DNA of 64,000 nt. Source: Bryoerythrophyllum caledonicum. Its lineage: Eukaryota; Streptophyta; Bryopsida; Pottiales; Pottiaceae. The DNA lies in NCBI GenBank assembly GCA_963971425.1, contig OZ020514.1, forward strand, positions 16,745,218 to 16,809,217. Direction: 5' to 3'. How positions within the stretch are numbered: the first letter of the stretch is position 1; each line of letters begins with the position of its first letter. Under the pieces are notes generated by a model, which saw only the letters and a list, made by a program, of their open reading frames with translations, did no database searches and was not told where the DNA came from. Position numbers and translations under genes: made by a program. Of this stretch, positions 11,871-23,988 are shown in pieces.

Positions 11871-12274
11871 GTGCTACGTCGGTGGATATTTGGTTGGTGG
11901 CAGATGCCCACAATGGGAGTATGAGTGTGTGTGGATATGAACTGGATGATCTAGGTCAATATTGTAGGCTAGGCTAGACGGAGATCTCCGGCTGACCGGA
12001 GAATGATCTACAACCACGCCTTGATGTTCGAGTAAGGAAGAGTAGGGTGGAGCTCAAAGTTCGCGACGTATCTAACCAGAGATCTCCGATCAATTAGAAC
12101 CAGGTTGTCGAGCCAACTTTTGAAGAATATTCGACATTACAGTAGGCGGAGATCTCCGGATATCGTGCGTGAGGCAAAAATGACAGCCACAAGTTTCAGA
12201 GGGAGCAGCGGTGTTTAGCAATCGAGCTAGGGAGAAGTCAGACTTGCAAAGCTTAAACAACCGGAAATCTCCGT
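11451..12274. repeat. Five copies of the GGAGATCTCC palindrome
   Basis: Sites at 11451 (CTGGAGATCTCCAG), 11979, 12076, 12147 and 12261 (CCGGAAATCTCCG). The first falls between two coding blocks of the minus-strand DUF7869-like gene, as if intronic. The other four lie upstream of it. The same word accompanies the ParB/methyltransferase-like gene at 19.5-23.4 kb. Confidence 0.7.
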
Positions 12275-12827
12275 TGAGCTTTCATTGTCTGAAATGAAAC
12301 ACCTGCCGTACGGAATATTTGCGGGATAGGCAGAGAGATTCAATTGCAAACGCCGGACAACAATATGGATGCACACACCAAGCAATTAAATCATCTTAAT
12401 TCTGGAGTCGAAAAAAATTACGGCTTTCAGGCTATGACAATATCTCCGAAGATGAATTAGTTACGAAAGCACTATTTGACAGCTGCCAATCGACTGAAAG
12501 GTCAGAATGCAACACAATCTTCACCAATCCTCACAAAAAGACAGCGGATACGGATTCATACGAGAAAACGTACATAACATTCCTGGAATGATGTCAAATC
12601 GTTTCTCTACACTTTACTAGCACAATGTCGCGCACGCAAACACTCTCACTGTCATGCTTAGCTTCCACAGTAACCCAAACCTCTAGAGAAAATCAGATGA
12701 GAGCTGAGTTGAAGGATACTCTTATCAACCTTCCCAACACCTCTTGGAGGGAAAATTCAGGCGCTCAAATTTGAAACGGGTCTTGGGCATGCATGCTCGT
12801 TCAAACTAAGTGTTGTACACAGTCGTA

Positions 12828-14030
12828 GTTTGTAGAGTCAGTATTCCTCCGAAATGCACTCAATCGTTGCTAAGAACTTCCAAAGTAAACCACTCCGGTT
12901 TTGTTCCCACAGAGATCTTTTAATCCTTTCAGACTATCAAAAACAACTAAACTATCAATCACCTAGGTTAGCCATTCTATTCAGTAACGTATCCGGATCC
13001 TTCCGGATTCCGGAACTCATACAAAGCGTGTCGGAATTAGTTTCCGGAAGATATATATAGTAGTTTCCGGAAATGGTTTCCGGCAATCTAGAGGGTAGTT
13101 TGATTTACCTATGTTCCTCCTCAAAGAGTCTTCCGGAAGGTTTAAACGAGTGACCGGAAGGCCACTAATCCTATTTTGTGTAAGTGGCCGGATTTCCCAC
13201 TGCCTTGTGACTTAATGTGGCTAGACACCCACTGCCCCGGAGTTTATAGTGACCGGACAATCACTCTCCCTACTCTACTAACCGGTGATTGGGTATTGCT
13301 ACTTGACTTAAACTCTCACGACAACCGGAAGGCCTTCCGGACGCGGCCACACATAGGCAAGTCTGGACTACAACGACGTTCCGATAGCACTGTTGTAGCC
13401 CTCCGGAGAAAGTGATGTAGTTTACTATGGAGGACTGCTTCTAGACTCACATAGCAGGCTTTTTCCAATCGTGGGGGTAAACTCTGGCTTTTGACCGGAG
13501 TCCGGGTTCACACGGATTCTTCCGTGCCCTAGAGACTACCAGGAAGACCCTTGGAATATATCTCTTCCCCTCCTGGCTTCTTCCAAACCGTGGAGGTGAC
13601 CAAGAACACCTCTGCAATCCCCTCCAGTTCTTCCGGGCGCTCCCCTCATGGGAATCCCAACCGGCTCACTCCTAAATACAATCAATTACCACTCTCTTCA
13701 AAGTAACTTTCACAACAAGTACTACAACAACGGACCTTGTACCTTACAAAGAAAACAACTCTCATTACAAGAACTAGGTAGCAAATCTAGTAATGGCTCC
13801 GAAATATATTCAATGTGAAGGAAAAACAAGGCCCTGAGTTTTCTAAAACTCATCTACTAAGTACTACAAATCTTCCTAATCTTAGGCTAATCTTATCTAC
13901 AAGAAATTCGGAGGATCTTATCCCCAAAAGCAAGGATCTTATTTCTAAAAATCCGGGAAAGTGAATCTCAGATCGTATTTTCCCGGGTCCGGATTCGGGA
14001 CATCCGAAAAAAACGCAAAAGTCCGAAAGT
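12828..14030. repeat. TTCCGG-rich 1.2-kb repeat, copy 1
   Basis: Starts GTTTGTAGAGTCAGTATTCC and matches 62835-64000 along its length in the same orientation, with scattered substitutions and small indels. It is dense in CTTCCGGAAG-type palindromes. It lies directly downstream, on the minus strand, of the gag-like gene at 14144-16138, so it may be the 3' non-coding part or an LTR of that element. Confidence 0.75.
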
Positions 14031-14143
14031 TACAAAAAAAAAGTCTTAGCTTCCGGAGTAAGTAGCCGGGTACAACTCTGAGCCCCTTCGTTAATCGCTA
14101 CCTAATCTCGATCACTAAGGTGCTCCTACTTCTAAATCTAAAC

Positions 14144-16138
14144 CTATCTAAGGGGGTGATCCAATGCTCTTGAATCGGGGACTGGTACACCTCGTGGAAG
14201 ACTCTGCCTTGGACTTGTCGGCTCTACTGGGGCGTCGTTGCTGCCGAAATCTCCTGTGATCTGGCTCTGGAAGCTGGTACCGGTGGTGGTGTCGGTGGAG
14301 TTGGGTCGGTGGTGGTCTCGACTCTCCACCACAATAGTCTCCGGACCTTTAGAGAAGCCCTGGAATTGGGCTCCGGGACCGGGAGGGTCCGTCGCCAAGT
14401 GCCTAGCAAGCGGGGGAGTTGACTTCCGGCGGCTTGATGAAGGAGGAGTAGGTGCAGGCTAGATGGGAGAAGGGGTTTTATCCGGACTTACCTCCGGAAG
14501 TAAATCCGTCCAATGCTTTCCGGTACCTGCGTTCAGATTGCCGGGAGGGTTGCAGCTCATGTGTACAACGGGCTCCGGCTGAGTCATGATCACCTTCTGT
14601 TGTCCGGCAGCCTCTCGGTGCACTCTCGATGGTCCGGCTTCATCCGGAGAGGTCCGGATTCGGACCGGAAGCGTGAGGTCCTCCGGTGCTTGAGTGCTCT
14701 GGTTCTCCGGTCCTTCCGTGGTCATGTTGGCCGCCAGTTCTTGCATCCGATTCCACGTCTTCTTCATCTTCATGCCGTGGTCGTGCAGAAATCGTATAAT
14801 CTGGACCATGTTCATCTTGTCCTCCTTTTCCAGTTGACATGTGAAGAGGAGACTCCGGTTGACAGAGTCAACCGGAAATGCAAGTGCTGCTCTTACCTCT
14901 GTCAAGGCGTGGGCGGAAGCATTTTCTCGGTCTTCAGCTTCCTTCAACTTCTTCCGGGATTCCGCCAGCGCCATAAATGTCTCGTCGCACTTGGCAGCGA
15001 ATTGATCGCGACACCGGATGATAGTAGCCTGCTGATCTTCCAAGGCTCGAAGTCGAAGTGTGTTCTTCCGCAGCTCCGCGATTGCTGTCGGTATGTCCAC
15101 AAACTTCTCCACCTCCATCTCCTGCCGAATGCCGTCAAGAATCTGAACGTGTCGTGCCTCGGATTGGCACACGATGGCCGCACGCCAACCCACGTGTTGA
15201 ATCAGCTCTAGCAGGTCAGGTCCGTTTAGTCCGAGGAGTGTCGGTGGCTCCGCCGGAGGAATGCAACCTTCACGTGGAGCTTGTCCGGGGTTTCCCTGAG
15301 GTTAAACACCCGTGGGTTGGTTTGATGAAGTGGGTCCCGGTGTTGACTCTCTCTGTACAGATCAACTCCTCTTTCGATGTTGGGGAACTGATTCGGGTGC
15401 TGGAACTTCAACTATCTCAATACCTTCGTTGTCGGACGCTAGTTCCGGACCGCCATAGTTCTCGATGCTCAGTAGCTCCTCGTACGCGTCTTGCTCGTCC
15501 GGTGTAAGCACGTCGTGTTGTGCGTAGAGATGGGTAAGGTACGGCAGAAGCGGGGTGCCGGCTCTCTTCGACTTCTGGAGCCCTCTCACCATCCGGTTTA
15601 TCATCTCGCTCACAAGCAAGGCCCAATCTACACTGAACTTTTCCCTCGTCGACCCTAGAATGGTGGTGGCCCATTTAGACACCATCCCTTTAGGATTTTT
15701 TGGGTGGAAGATGGGGTTCAGGAACCTTACCACAATCTGCGCGTCTTGATGCCGGAGATCATCGGTGTTGTAGCCTTCCTTGGGGTCGGCTTGCTTCGTG
15801 AACTCGTCTCCGAGGATGTTGTCGTTTCGCTCCGCCGTCTTCACGGTTCCGCTACCGAAGGAGTAGGTACGTTGTCATTCCGATACACTCCAAGTTTTGG
15901 GGTGAGCTTGGATGGTACCGTCGTATTGGTTGTCCGGTGCACCGAATAGCTTCACCACCAGTTTCGCTTCCTTCGCGCCCCATGCAACGTCGAGCAGCCC
16001 GCGGCAGCCCATGTTGGTGAGGTAATGTTCGAGGACGGCCAGCTCCTCCAGGTCTGTCGGTATGACCGGAACCGCCCGCTGTACAGACGGCTGGGTCGTT
16101 GTACTTCGAGTTGCCAGAGCAACTCCTCCTTCCGCCAT
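14144..16138 (-). pseudogene. Gag-like coiled-coil protein gene of an LTR element, with four in-frame stops
   Basis: One minus-strand frame of 665 codons runs from ATG 16138 to 14144 and is interrupted only by TGA 15877, TGA 15364, TAA 15304 and TAG 14461, with no frame change. The first 260 residues are a helical domain (EELAVLEHYLTNMG, then SKWATTILGS and DWALLVSEMINRMV) as in plant gag-like proteins. A long coiled coil follows (ALEDQQATIIRCRDQFAAKC), then a Pro/Ser/Thr-rich tail. No zinc knuckle, protease or reverse transcriptase follows. A tRNA-primer-site-like sequence sits 23 bases upstream of the ATG, which fits gag. The surrounding DNA is unusually rich in TCCGGA. Confidence 0.55.
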
Positions 16139-16160
16139 ATCTACAATAATCCCTCACAAT

Positions 16161-16173
16161 CTCTTTGATACCA
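16161..16173 (-). other. Primer-binding-site-like sequence (initiator tRNA-Met type)
   Basis: The minus strand reads TGGTATCAAAGAG. The plant retroelement consensus starts TGGTATCAGAG, so the first eight bases match. A CA dinucleotide two bases upstream could be the end of a 5' LTR (reading GTGCGTGCA). The ATG of the gag-like frame follows 23 bases later. I did not find a matching second LTR. Confidence 0.45.
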
Positions 16174-16559
16174 CCTGCACGCACTAACCCCACCAAACAC
16201 CCTCGCTACCGGAAACACTTCCGGTCTAACGAAATCAAGAAGGTAAGAAGCAAAGGGGAAAGAAAGAGAGAAAACAAAGAAGTGTGGGAAGCTAAAATTA
16301 GCTTCTTGCTCTTATACTTTCGTCGGTGTACAGATGGCCTTTACGGTCATGATGGCTTTCCGGATCTGGACCGTATCCGGTTCCGGATGTCCTCCGGTTC
16401 CGGAGATTTCCGGAAGGTTCCTTCTGGTTCCAGATATTTCTAGAAGGTTCCAGTTGTGAAGACTACTATGGGACCCAGGCCTTTCGGATTTATAGCATTC
16501 CATAAGAGCTTTTAAGAATCTTGTCTACCCCTTATTTGTCTTATTTGCTATTTACCTTT

Positions 16560-17920
16560 GCTATGGTTTAAACCTACCTTTTTAACATTCTAATACTATT
16601 TGTATTTTTTTTTTGCCGAATTTTTAGGTTAACTTCGGGAACCTTGTGGGAACGGATTCCCACATACACCATCATGATAGTGCGCATTCTTTGACGTGCC
16701 CACGATCGAGGCCACATTGCACTCATGATAATGAAAGGCTCGTACTCTTGGGATGACCGTATCGTATGGAAACGATCTAATTCCCAGAGTGCCCTTAATT
16801 GGAAAACGGAAGATGAAGTATGCCCCATGATGTATTTCTGTATAAAGTAGAGATGTAACACATCTTAGACTATAACACAATATAATGTAATCATATTGAA
16901 CTTTTGGTATATACCTTTGGAAATTAAGTTATATCCTATCCTAGAAAAAGAGTCGGCCCTCTGCTGCCTACTAATCATGTTCATCTAGCATTACAAGAAG
17001 AACGTCGACATTTGTCAATAAATAGAATATTTGTCAACATTCCTTAGTTTGACAGTAGTAATATAGATGCTTGAGAAGATATGTACACAAATTACTGAGC
17101 AGATGCTTTTAGAACTAGACCAACCCGGCACTATAAATTTGGGTACAGCTTTTGTGTTTATGGTGGATTATGCATCATGGCGTACGGTTTTGGATTTAGG
17201 GTTTAGGATTTAGGGTTAAGGCTTCCCGGTTCACGGATAAGGGTTCATGGTTCACGATTTAGGTTTAGGATTTAGGGTATAGGGTTCAACGTTCGTGGTT
17301 CACGGTGTAGGGTTCACGGTTCACGGTTCAGCGTTGAAGGTTGAAGGTTCAAGGTTCATGGTTGAAGGTCGACGGCTTATATCACCTATAAATCTATAAA
17401 TTGAAATTATTTAATAACTATGAACTATAACCTTAAATTTATCCATAACCATAACTATAACAATAAACTTGATATAATAGAGTATAAGGAAATTTAGGAA
17501 GAATTGAACAATAACTATTTAAAACTTGATACATTATAATTTAGTTAGAGGAAGAATAAGGAAGAGAGGGAGGGTAAGGGATTTATTTTTAGAGTAGACA
17601 ATTATTTTTATAGTACACTATTATTAAAATCAGGGGCAATCTAGAATTTTTAAAATCAAAATTAAATATGAGATAGAGAGGGAGGAGGAGGGGAGAGTAA
17701 AATAAAAATAAAATATAAACAAGTGAGAGGGAGAGCAAGGAAGGGAGAGTATGAAAGAGAAGAGAGTAAGGGAGGGAGAGTAAGGAAGAGAAAGTACAAA
17801 AGAGAGGAGAGTAAGGGAGGGAGAGTGCGGGATTTGTTTTTAGAGTAGTTAATTATTTTTAGAATGTGTAGTTATTAAAATTAGGAGCTGATTGTGACTT
17901 CACCTCCGTCATCATGAGCC
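16560..17920. other. Gene-free AT-rich stretch with telomere-like and purine-rich repeats
   Basis: At 17190-17375 there are degenerate TTTAGGG / GGTTCACGGTTCACGG repeats. At 17530-17840 the strand is purine-rich (GGGAGGGAGAGTAAGG repeated). At 16640-16850 short frames occur without recognisable content. Confidence 0.55.
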
Positions 17921-17929
17921 GTCACACCC

Positions 17930-18505
17930 TTAAGCAATCCAACTTGTCCACTTTAGGTTAGGAAAACTCAAGAGCATCATCCCTTCTTGTTTTTTGTGGG
18001 TTTGTGTCTTCATACTGTCGTAGGTAGTGAGCGGAAGTGGCGGGAGGGGTTTTTTTTGTGGGATTTGCGGAATCGGCAACAAGGCATAGAGGTCAGGCGA
18101 TATACGCTGAGAGAGGCTGTTGGTGTGAACAGTGAGGATTGATTTGAGTGACGGCATTGAGCGTACCGTCGAGAGATTGTTGTGGTGAGTTGAGAGACAT
18201 TTCAAAAAAGTAGTAGCGGTAGTCGTAAGTAGAGCTGTCGAGGTGTTTGCAGGAGAGCGTCTGAATGTCAGAGTGTATGACTGGAAGAGAGGGTTTGAAC
18301 TAGGAAGAATTTGGAAGAGCGCAGTTGGTTTACCACAAGAGAGAAAACGACGTTGCGGTTGAGGGTGGCGTTGGCACGAACGGACACGACGTAGTAGTGC
18401 GCCAATTCGGCAAGTGAGAAGGTAAGTAACGTCAATGATAAGCACAACTGTAGAATTCAGTGTCACCGGACTTTGCATTTGCTCCGGAGTGCTTAGAAAC
18501 ATCAC
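17930..18505 (-). CDS. Hypothetical protein of low complexity
   Basis: A 191-codon frame rich in Ser, Thr, Pro and Leu with one hydrophobic stretch near residues 19-38. No motif is recognised and the opposite strand is also partly open. It may not be a gene. Confidence 0.15.
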   Translation of the reverse strand: MMFLSTPEQMQSPVTLNSTVVLIIDVTYLLTCRIGALLRRVRSCQRHPQPQRRFLSCGKPTALFQILPSSNPLFQSYTLTFRRSPANTSTALLTTTATTFLKCLSTHHNNLSTVRSMPSLKSILTVHTNSLSQRISPDLYALLPIPQIPQKKPLPPLPLTTYDSMKTQTHKKQEGMMLLSFPNLKWTSWIA

Positions 18506-18519
18506 GGGAGCAGGTGTAG

Positions 18520-19550
18520 GGTTCGGTGGGCTCCATTAGGGTTTGATAGAGTCAAATAGTACTGATGTTGTTAGTCGTTTGATCGGATTTGTAGGGTATA
18601 GGATATAGGGTTTTGATGTTCTCTATATTCAGTTCAAAAGGGCTGTATAAGAGCATTTTATGCTATGCTGTGATTCATTCCAAGGAATTCATGTCAACTA
18701 GAATTGGACCTCAAATTCTTGGGCGTCTAAGTAACTGTAGAAATTGTAGTGCTGAGTTGTGGAATTTTGATGTACTGCAGAGCGGCTTGGGCGTTGTTCC
18801 AGAGTAGTTGCTGGAGGCGGTGGAGAAATGGCTACTTCGGCAAGGACGTCGAGTGGGACTTTGTGGCAGGGTAATCGATACGTCGTCAATTTTGAACTAT
18901 TTATGCTCATTCAGTGCGGCCGTGTAGGGTTTCTTGATTTGTGTGAGTTTAGAATTGGTTCTTTTGTTACCGACCGGGTGTATGACAATGTCAAATACTT
19001 GCATGAATATGAGAAACCTCAAAAATAGCATACTGGGATTCAGAAGTGTGTTTGTCTATAGCCGATTGGTTTTCAATTGTCCCGTAAACATTATTATTTA
19101 TCTTTCCATGTACAGGCCTTTGATTTTGTTTTTCCCTGAACGTTCAAAAGAATTTCTCCATACTGAGTCCTTCGAGTCCGGTCCAATTTGAATGTGAAAA
19201 GAGTAACCCATATAGAATCGTCACATTTCGGCGTTCCATTGAATCATTTGTGCAAGTATATTGAAGACAGTAATGAATTATTGCTTGATGGTATGATGGT
19301 TCTTCCTGAATTTTGTAATAGAGAACTTGATGTTGAGGTCTCCGATGATTGACCTCTACTGACTGCATCAGTTAAGTAATCCATGATGAGTCGTTCCATT
19401 CCGGCTTTTTCCTGAGTCATATGTCGAAGTTTTCTGTGCATGGTTGTGAATGTACGCTTGATGGTCTTATGCAATTGTTGCAATGAAAAGCCGCTCCCGC
19501 CACTGTTAGAGATCTTTGGTTGCTACTTAAACTGGATCTAGAGTTCGAGT
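18520..19550. other. Stretch without a supported gene
   Basis: Only short frames on both strands; a TTTAGGG-like element near 18590-18610. Nothing else is recognised. Confidence 0.4.
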
Positions 19551-19555
19551 AATCA

Positions 19556-19734
19556 GCTGGAGATCTCCGGATGATTTTGCGGTCTCATAGATAATGAAAT
19601 CCCCATTCATGATATGGTTGTTCTGGCACATAGCCGGAGATCTCTGGAAGTTACAAAGGAGTGGAGATATGCCCTGAAGAAGATGTGAAAAGTCGTGAAC
19701 CTCAGTTTTGGGGTCATCATCCGGAGATCTCCGG
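19556..19734. repeat. Three GGAGATCTCC palindromes upstream of the ParB/methyltransferase-like gene
   Basis: Sites at 19556 (CTGGAGATCTCCGG), 19633 (CCGGAGATCTCTGG) and 19721 (CCGGAGATCTCCGG), about 80-90 bases apart. The likely acceptor CTGATCAG at 19764 follows, so they may lie in a 5' intron. Confidence 0.75.
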
Positions 19735-21103
19735 TTGATGCCAGAAATGGATCTGTCTGATCAGTAGAGGTACAAATAGGCCCAAGATCCCCTGTTGTTG
19801 GCACTGTGTCATAGAAATTCGTGCCGTCGGAACAAGACCGAGTGGGACATCAAGCTTATTAAAACCCTTGAAGGAGCCTAGGGTGTCCCTTAGCTTAGGC
19901 GTGGTAGACGAGGACACTCCGACATTGGTCTCCAGGTTCTGAGATGTAGGGTCTTGATGACGAGGTTTGTCTCCTTGTCATCTAGGAGAACACGGATTCT
20001 TCCACCAATGCCCTCATATACGGCTTGATCCTGGAAAAATTTAAGATTTTGGAAGCATTGGTGGAGACTTGCCAGAATAAAAACTTTCTATTCCCCCCTC
20101 TCACGGATGATACGTGGATGCCGGAGTACATTATAGAGCAGTGGAAGTGGATGGAAAAAGCACAAACAAATTCCTGAAAGCCTGTTCTGGACCCTACTCC
20201 CATGTTGTCTCTGACACCAGCATCAGCCCCAGGAAGAAAACACAAGACCACCTTAAAAACATTGACCCCAGGTTCTTTGTCACGGGCAAAGAAGGGGAAG
20301 AAAACGAAGGCCGATGAGCCAGGCCTCACGATCGAAAAGTGCTTAAACTTCACACAGGCTGACCTCACCAAAATAAAGCGGACTGAAGTGGACGCTATTG
20401 GCAAGGTTCTCAATGACGCGTTCAAAAATGTTTACATACACAAAAATAAGCCGTTGACAATAGAAGACCCTGTCACGAAGAAGGATGTCCTCAAGCTTGT
20501 TCATTTCAACAACTTGCACAGGGCCTCTCCTAGAGGATTATAATATAGGGGCATCCAGAAAGAACGGCTTGAAGGCATCATCAACGCAGTTTGCGCGTCC
20601 TCGAAGGCAACGGCACCTGAGATTCACATTTGAGTCCTGTCGTTGAAGAAAAAACCTGAAGGAAGTAAGGTGAAGTTCTTCAAGACCAAGCCGACAAAGG
20701 AGGGCTGCCTGAGGGACTCCACGCACTTCTACATAATTGGTGGTTAGCATACTGTGGAGGCGCACAAAATTTTGTCACACGAATTGCCATCTACGTGGAT
20801 GCTCGAAGAGATCTCCCACTTTTCTATCATCACGGAGCGGACAAAATCGGACCCAAAAAACATGACCCGGCTACAACTCTCGCACGCACTCAACCAAGAT
20901 CTGACAAATCTGCAGAAAGAGCAGAGTTTCAGTGAGCAGCTGCAAACGTACAGAGTGAAGTGGTTTGAGTTCGGAAAATCAGCCCCCGAACTATATGGTC
21001 GTCCACAACCTGAGGCATTTTTGGTAAGATTGCATTCTCAATCTTCACAGAATGTCAGAATTCCATCGATGCGCTCTTTCATCACAGTAACCAAATCATT
21101 CAA

Positions 21104-21117
21104 CCGGAGATCTCCGG
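21104..21117. repeat. Perfect CCGGAGATCTCCGG palindrome inside an intron
   Basis: Lies within the inferred intron 21024-21150 (donor GTAAGA, acceptor TTGCAAG) of the first ParB/methyltransferase-like gene. Confidence 0.75.
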
Positions 21118-22154
21118 CTGCTCACTCACTGAAGTATTTCTAATTGCAAGCGTTCCAACGGAAAGTAGTACCAACGGTTTTCACGCACCTCAATAAAACG
21201 GACCACAAAGATGCGAAGGTTCCTCTTCTATTTGAGATGGATGACGCGGTGGTTTAGAAGTGGATTCAAATTGACAAATTGTATGTCGCTGGACTCCTAT
21301 CGGACTTGAACGGGAAGACGGGCGACCCAGCTAAGTTGAAGCGGAAACCTCTGGTGCAAAACAACTTCAAGCCACTATATAAAATGCGCGCTGAACACCT
21401 AGACTACCTCGCGGACTTAGTGCTCGCAAAGAAGGTCTGTGTAAAGTCCTCTAAAGCGGCAAACCAAGGTACTATGAAAGGGCAGGCCGAGACTCCCAAA
21501 ATGCTACCAATAGGGAGAAGAGAATCCGGACAATGATGAATAAACTCATGTTGAAATACAAGAAGCACGCCCTTACCTCAAAGTCTGCTGACTTCGTCCC
21601 ATACATGAAGGAGTAGTGCGACGAATTAACGGAAGAAAAGAATATTGGACGGGCCCAGCTTGAGTCCAAGGTGGGCGCTGCGAATCACTCGGCCAAGGGT
21701 AAAGCTTGGCTGGACGGCTAACTAAAGGCGATCAACAAGGAAACCGACGCCACCTCAGATGTCTTTGTGTCTAGTTGGAATCAACAGATTCCAGGTGAAG
21801 CTACAAAAGCCACCCCCAGCGATGAAACGTCCCTGTTCGACTACAAGACCCCCACTTTTACTTCTATTTACTCTATCGCGTGAAAGACGAGAGATGTCGT
21901 GCTCAGGTCCTCGATCTCTTCGACTTCAAGAAAATTTTCAACCATCATGAAGTGGACACAAAGGACGTCCGGACGAGTGTTAGATCACCGTTGGTTCTTA
22001 TCACCAACAAAGCACGATTTGTGGAATTGATGAGGCACCTTTCACTTTGGCAGAGGGAGTCTAGGGGCAAAGTGAAATTGTGGGCAACGCATGTGGTCTA
22101 CTACTTCCCCTATTGGAGTTTAGAGTTGCTCGTAGTTTTACGATATTGTAAATA

Positions 22155-22550
22155 GTTAATCGAGATAGATTTTGGGGGAAAGTAAAAGGGGAGAAAATGG
22201 GAAGAGGTAGAAAAGCCACATGTTGCACATGGGAATGGCTAAGTCAAAGGATAAGGACTAGCCCACTTGCTTTGACTATACGAAGTCAAAGATAAGGTAG
22301 GAAAGTCAAGTGGGTGGTGGCAAAGTCTTAGGGGGCGGCCATGAGACCCATGTGGGATGAAGCCACTTGGAAGTTGTTGAAGAAGGCACTAGGAAGGTGC
22401 CAAACAAGTGGTATAAGTAAAGGCCTTCGAAAGAAGGCAATATCTCACTCCAACCATTGTTTGCAAATACCTTGTGAGTGTATTTTAGCTTGTGCAACCA
22501 TCTCTCTACTTCTTCTAACTTCAATATCCCCCCCCCAGCTGATGGGTTTC
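22155..22550. other. Probable insertion splitting the methyltransferase-like region
   Basis: Coding similarity to the paralogue stops near 22150 and resumes near 22560. The intervening 400 bases have repeated AAGTCAAG words, a TATA-like GTATAAGTAAAGG and end in a run of nine C. It could be a solo LTR or a small insertion. No target duplication was identified. Confidence 0.35.
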
Positions 22551-23187
22551 CAACCCCAGATATCGGTGTCGGGGAGACAGTATACTGTGTATTCTTGTAT
22601 GAATATGATGCGAGCGAGACGCATGCTTAGTCATTCAAGAGGCTCTTCAAAGGCCACCTCGAGGAAATGCCGGCCTTCATTTCAGCCGCTCGTCATGCCG
22701 AATCTATCAAGGGCTAGAAGAGGCCCGATGTTCCACAGTTCAAGATCTCGATCCTTGATTCGCTGTCCACGGGGTTCATCAGAGAGGGTATGGTGGTCGT
22801 AAATGTTAATGGAGGACCACATTTAACATATCTTGGCTTAGTAAGTAGGACATCCTTCCCAAGCAATCCTTTGTCAAAGATTTTTCTGTCCGTATAAAGT
22901 TATATGTTTCAGATGATGCCGTTACTGAAATTTCTTCTTTGCAGACTCACGACAAGCGGAACCTCGAGATTGTGAACAACGAAGATGCCAAAGTAAAGGT
23001 CAAATCTTGCGCAGAAGAGATACTTAAGTACCACTTCAATATCTTACTCGGCGCTAAAGAAAGTGTTGCGGAGGACGTAGAGAAGACTTACATCACTGAG
23101 TCGACCTCAGGTGCTCGGGTTCAAACACGGGCAATGTCGGAGATGAACTTCACCGAAGAGGTATGACGTCTACAACAACTTCATGAG

Positions 23188-23313
23188 CCGGAGATCTCTG
23201 GCTGTTTATATGCTCCGGACGCCCTTGATACTTCAGGACTCATCTTATTCATTGCAATGTTCGAATTTAGTTTGCCCAGCAAACATGGACCACGTCGATT
23301 CGAAGATCTCCAG
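23188..23313. repeat. Two GGAGATCTCC-type palindromes in the last intron
   Basis: CCGGAGATCTCTGG at 23188 and AAGATCTCCAGG at 23302, both inside the inferred intron 23161-23383 (GTATGA ... TGTGACACAG). Confidence 0.65.
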
Positions 23314-23472
23314 GTGTATGATGTCGTTTCCTTCTGTATTGCATCTTCATTTTTTTCACACTGACTTCGTCAATGTGACACAGATGATAGATGGCCCGAT
23401 GTGCTATATGCACCGAATCCATCAGCGGTTCCCAGCCCCAGACTCGAGTCCTTAGCAGCCGTGGCGCGGGTC

Positions 23473-23485
23473 CTGGGCAGGGTTG
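23473..23485 (-). repeat. 13-base word, inverted partner of 10728-10740
   Basis: CAGGGTTGTCATA, the exact reverse complement of the word at 10728. A GGACGGACGGACCGGGCGG stretch follows outside, as at the other site. Confidence 0.4.
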
Positions 23486-23699
23486 TCATAAAGTACAGAC
23501 ATGGCCCAAATATTGCGGACCGGAGGGACATTCGGACGGACGGACCGGGCGGTCCGCAAGAAAAATTGGACATTGAGGGGAGGAGCAAAAACTACTGCGG
23601 TGAATTTTTTGTCACAATTTACGAAAAGTTAAAGTGATACGATGACATGGATAAGCGATTGGTGACGTGGACAACTTGAAAGGCCACATCGGCATTTCA

Positions 23700-23935
23700 A
23701 ATTTGGAGGGGGTGCAGATGTCTCGGGGGGGGCGCGGACGTCTGGGAGAAGCGCGGACGTCTGGGGGAGGGGGCGCGGACGTCAGGGGCGTGGACGTCTG
23801 GGGGAAGGGGCGCGGACGTCAGGGGCGTGGACGTCTGGGGGGTGCCCGGACGTCTGGGGAGGCGCAGACGTCTAGAGGGGGGCGCGGACGTCTAAGGGAG
23901 GGCGCGGACGTCTAGGGGATGGGGGGGCACACCTA
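23700..23935. repeat. GC-rich tandem repeat of GGCGCGGACGTCTGGGG
   Basis: About ten imperfect 17-25-base units carrying GGACGTCT. It is a variant of the GACGTC words near the kinase-like gene at 3 kb. It runs into the assembly gap. Confidence 0.8.
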
Positions 23936-23988
23936 AAATAATTTCCAATACATTCTTGACAAAGTACTCAAGTGAAGTTTCTGAGTTT
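23901..23988 (+). repeat. 88-base sequence duplicated on both sides of the gap
   Basis: From GGCGCGGACGTCTAGGGGAT to CTGAGTTT. It recurs at 24189-24277 with one extra G. The identical flanks suggest the gap is artificial or hides a tandem repeat. Confidence 0.85.

Larger units (their letters stand above)
19765..23454 (+). pseudogene. ParB-like plus DNA-methyltransferase-like gene, first copy
   Basis: The spliced frame is a paralogue of the gene at 46513-50870. Exon 19765-21023 ends in a ParB-like region: PRGIQKERLEGIINAV, then FYIIGG-stop-HTVEAHK, the GGQH-x-V-x-A motif with TAG where Q is expected. Exon 21151 on continues through DLVLAKK to an RAQVLDLFDFKKIF strand like IIDFRNIH of the second copy. 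After an interrupting segment (about 22150-22550), ISILDSLSTGFIREGMVVVNVNGG parallels the motif-I-like strand of type beta methyltransferases. The next intron (22841-22944, GTAAGT...TTTGCAG) sits at the same place in both paralogues. Later exons are 22945-23160 and 23384-23454. At least five in-frame stops occur (TGA, TAA, TGA, TAG, TAG). The DPPY-type catalytic motif is not visible, so catalysis is doubtful. Confidence 0.55.

Noticed and set aside
17190-17375. A chromosome end
   Set aside because: The TTTAGGG-like repeats are degenerate and internal, with unrelated sequence on both sides.
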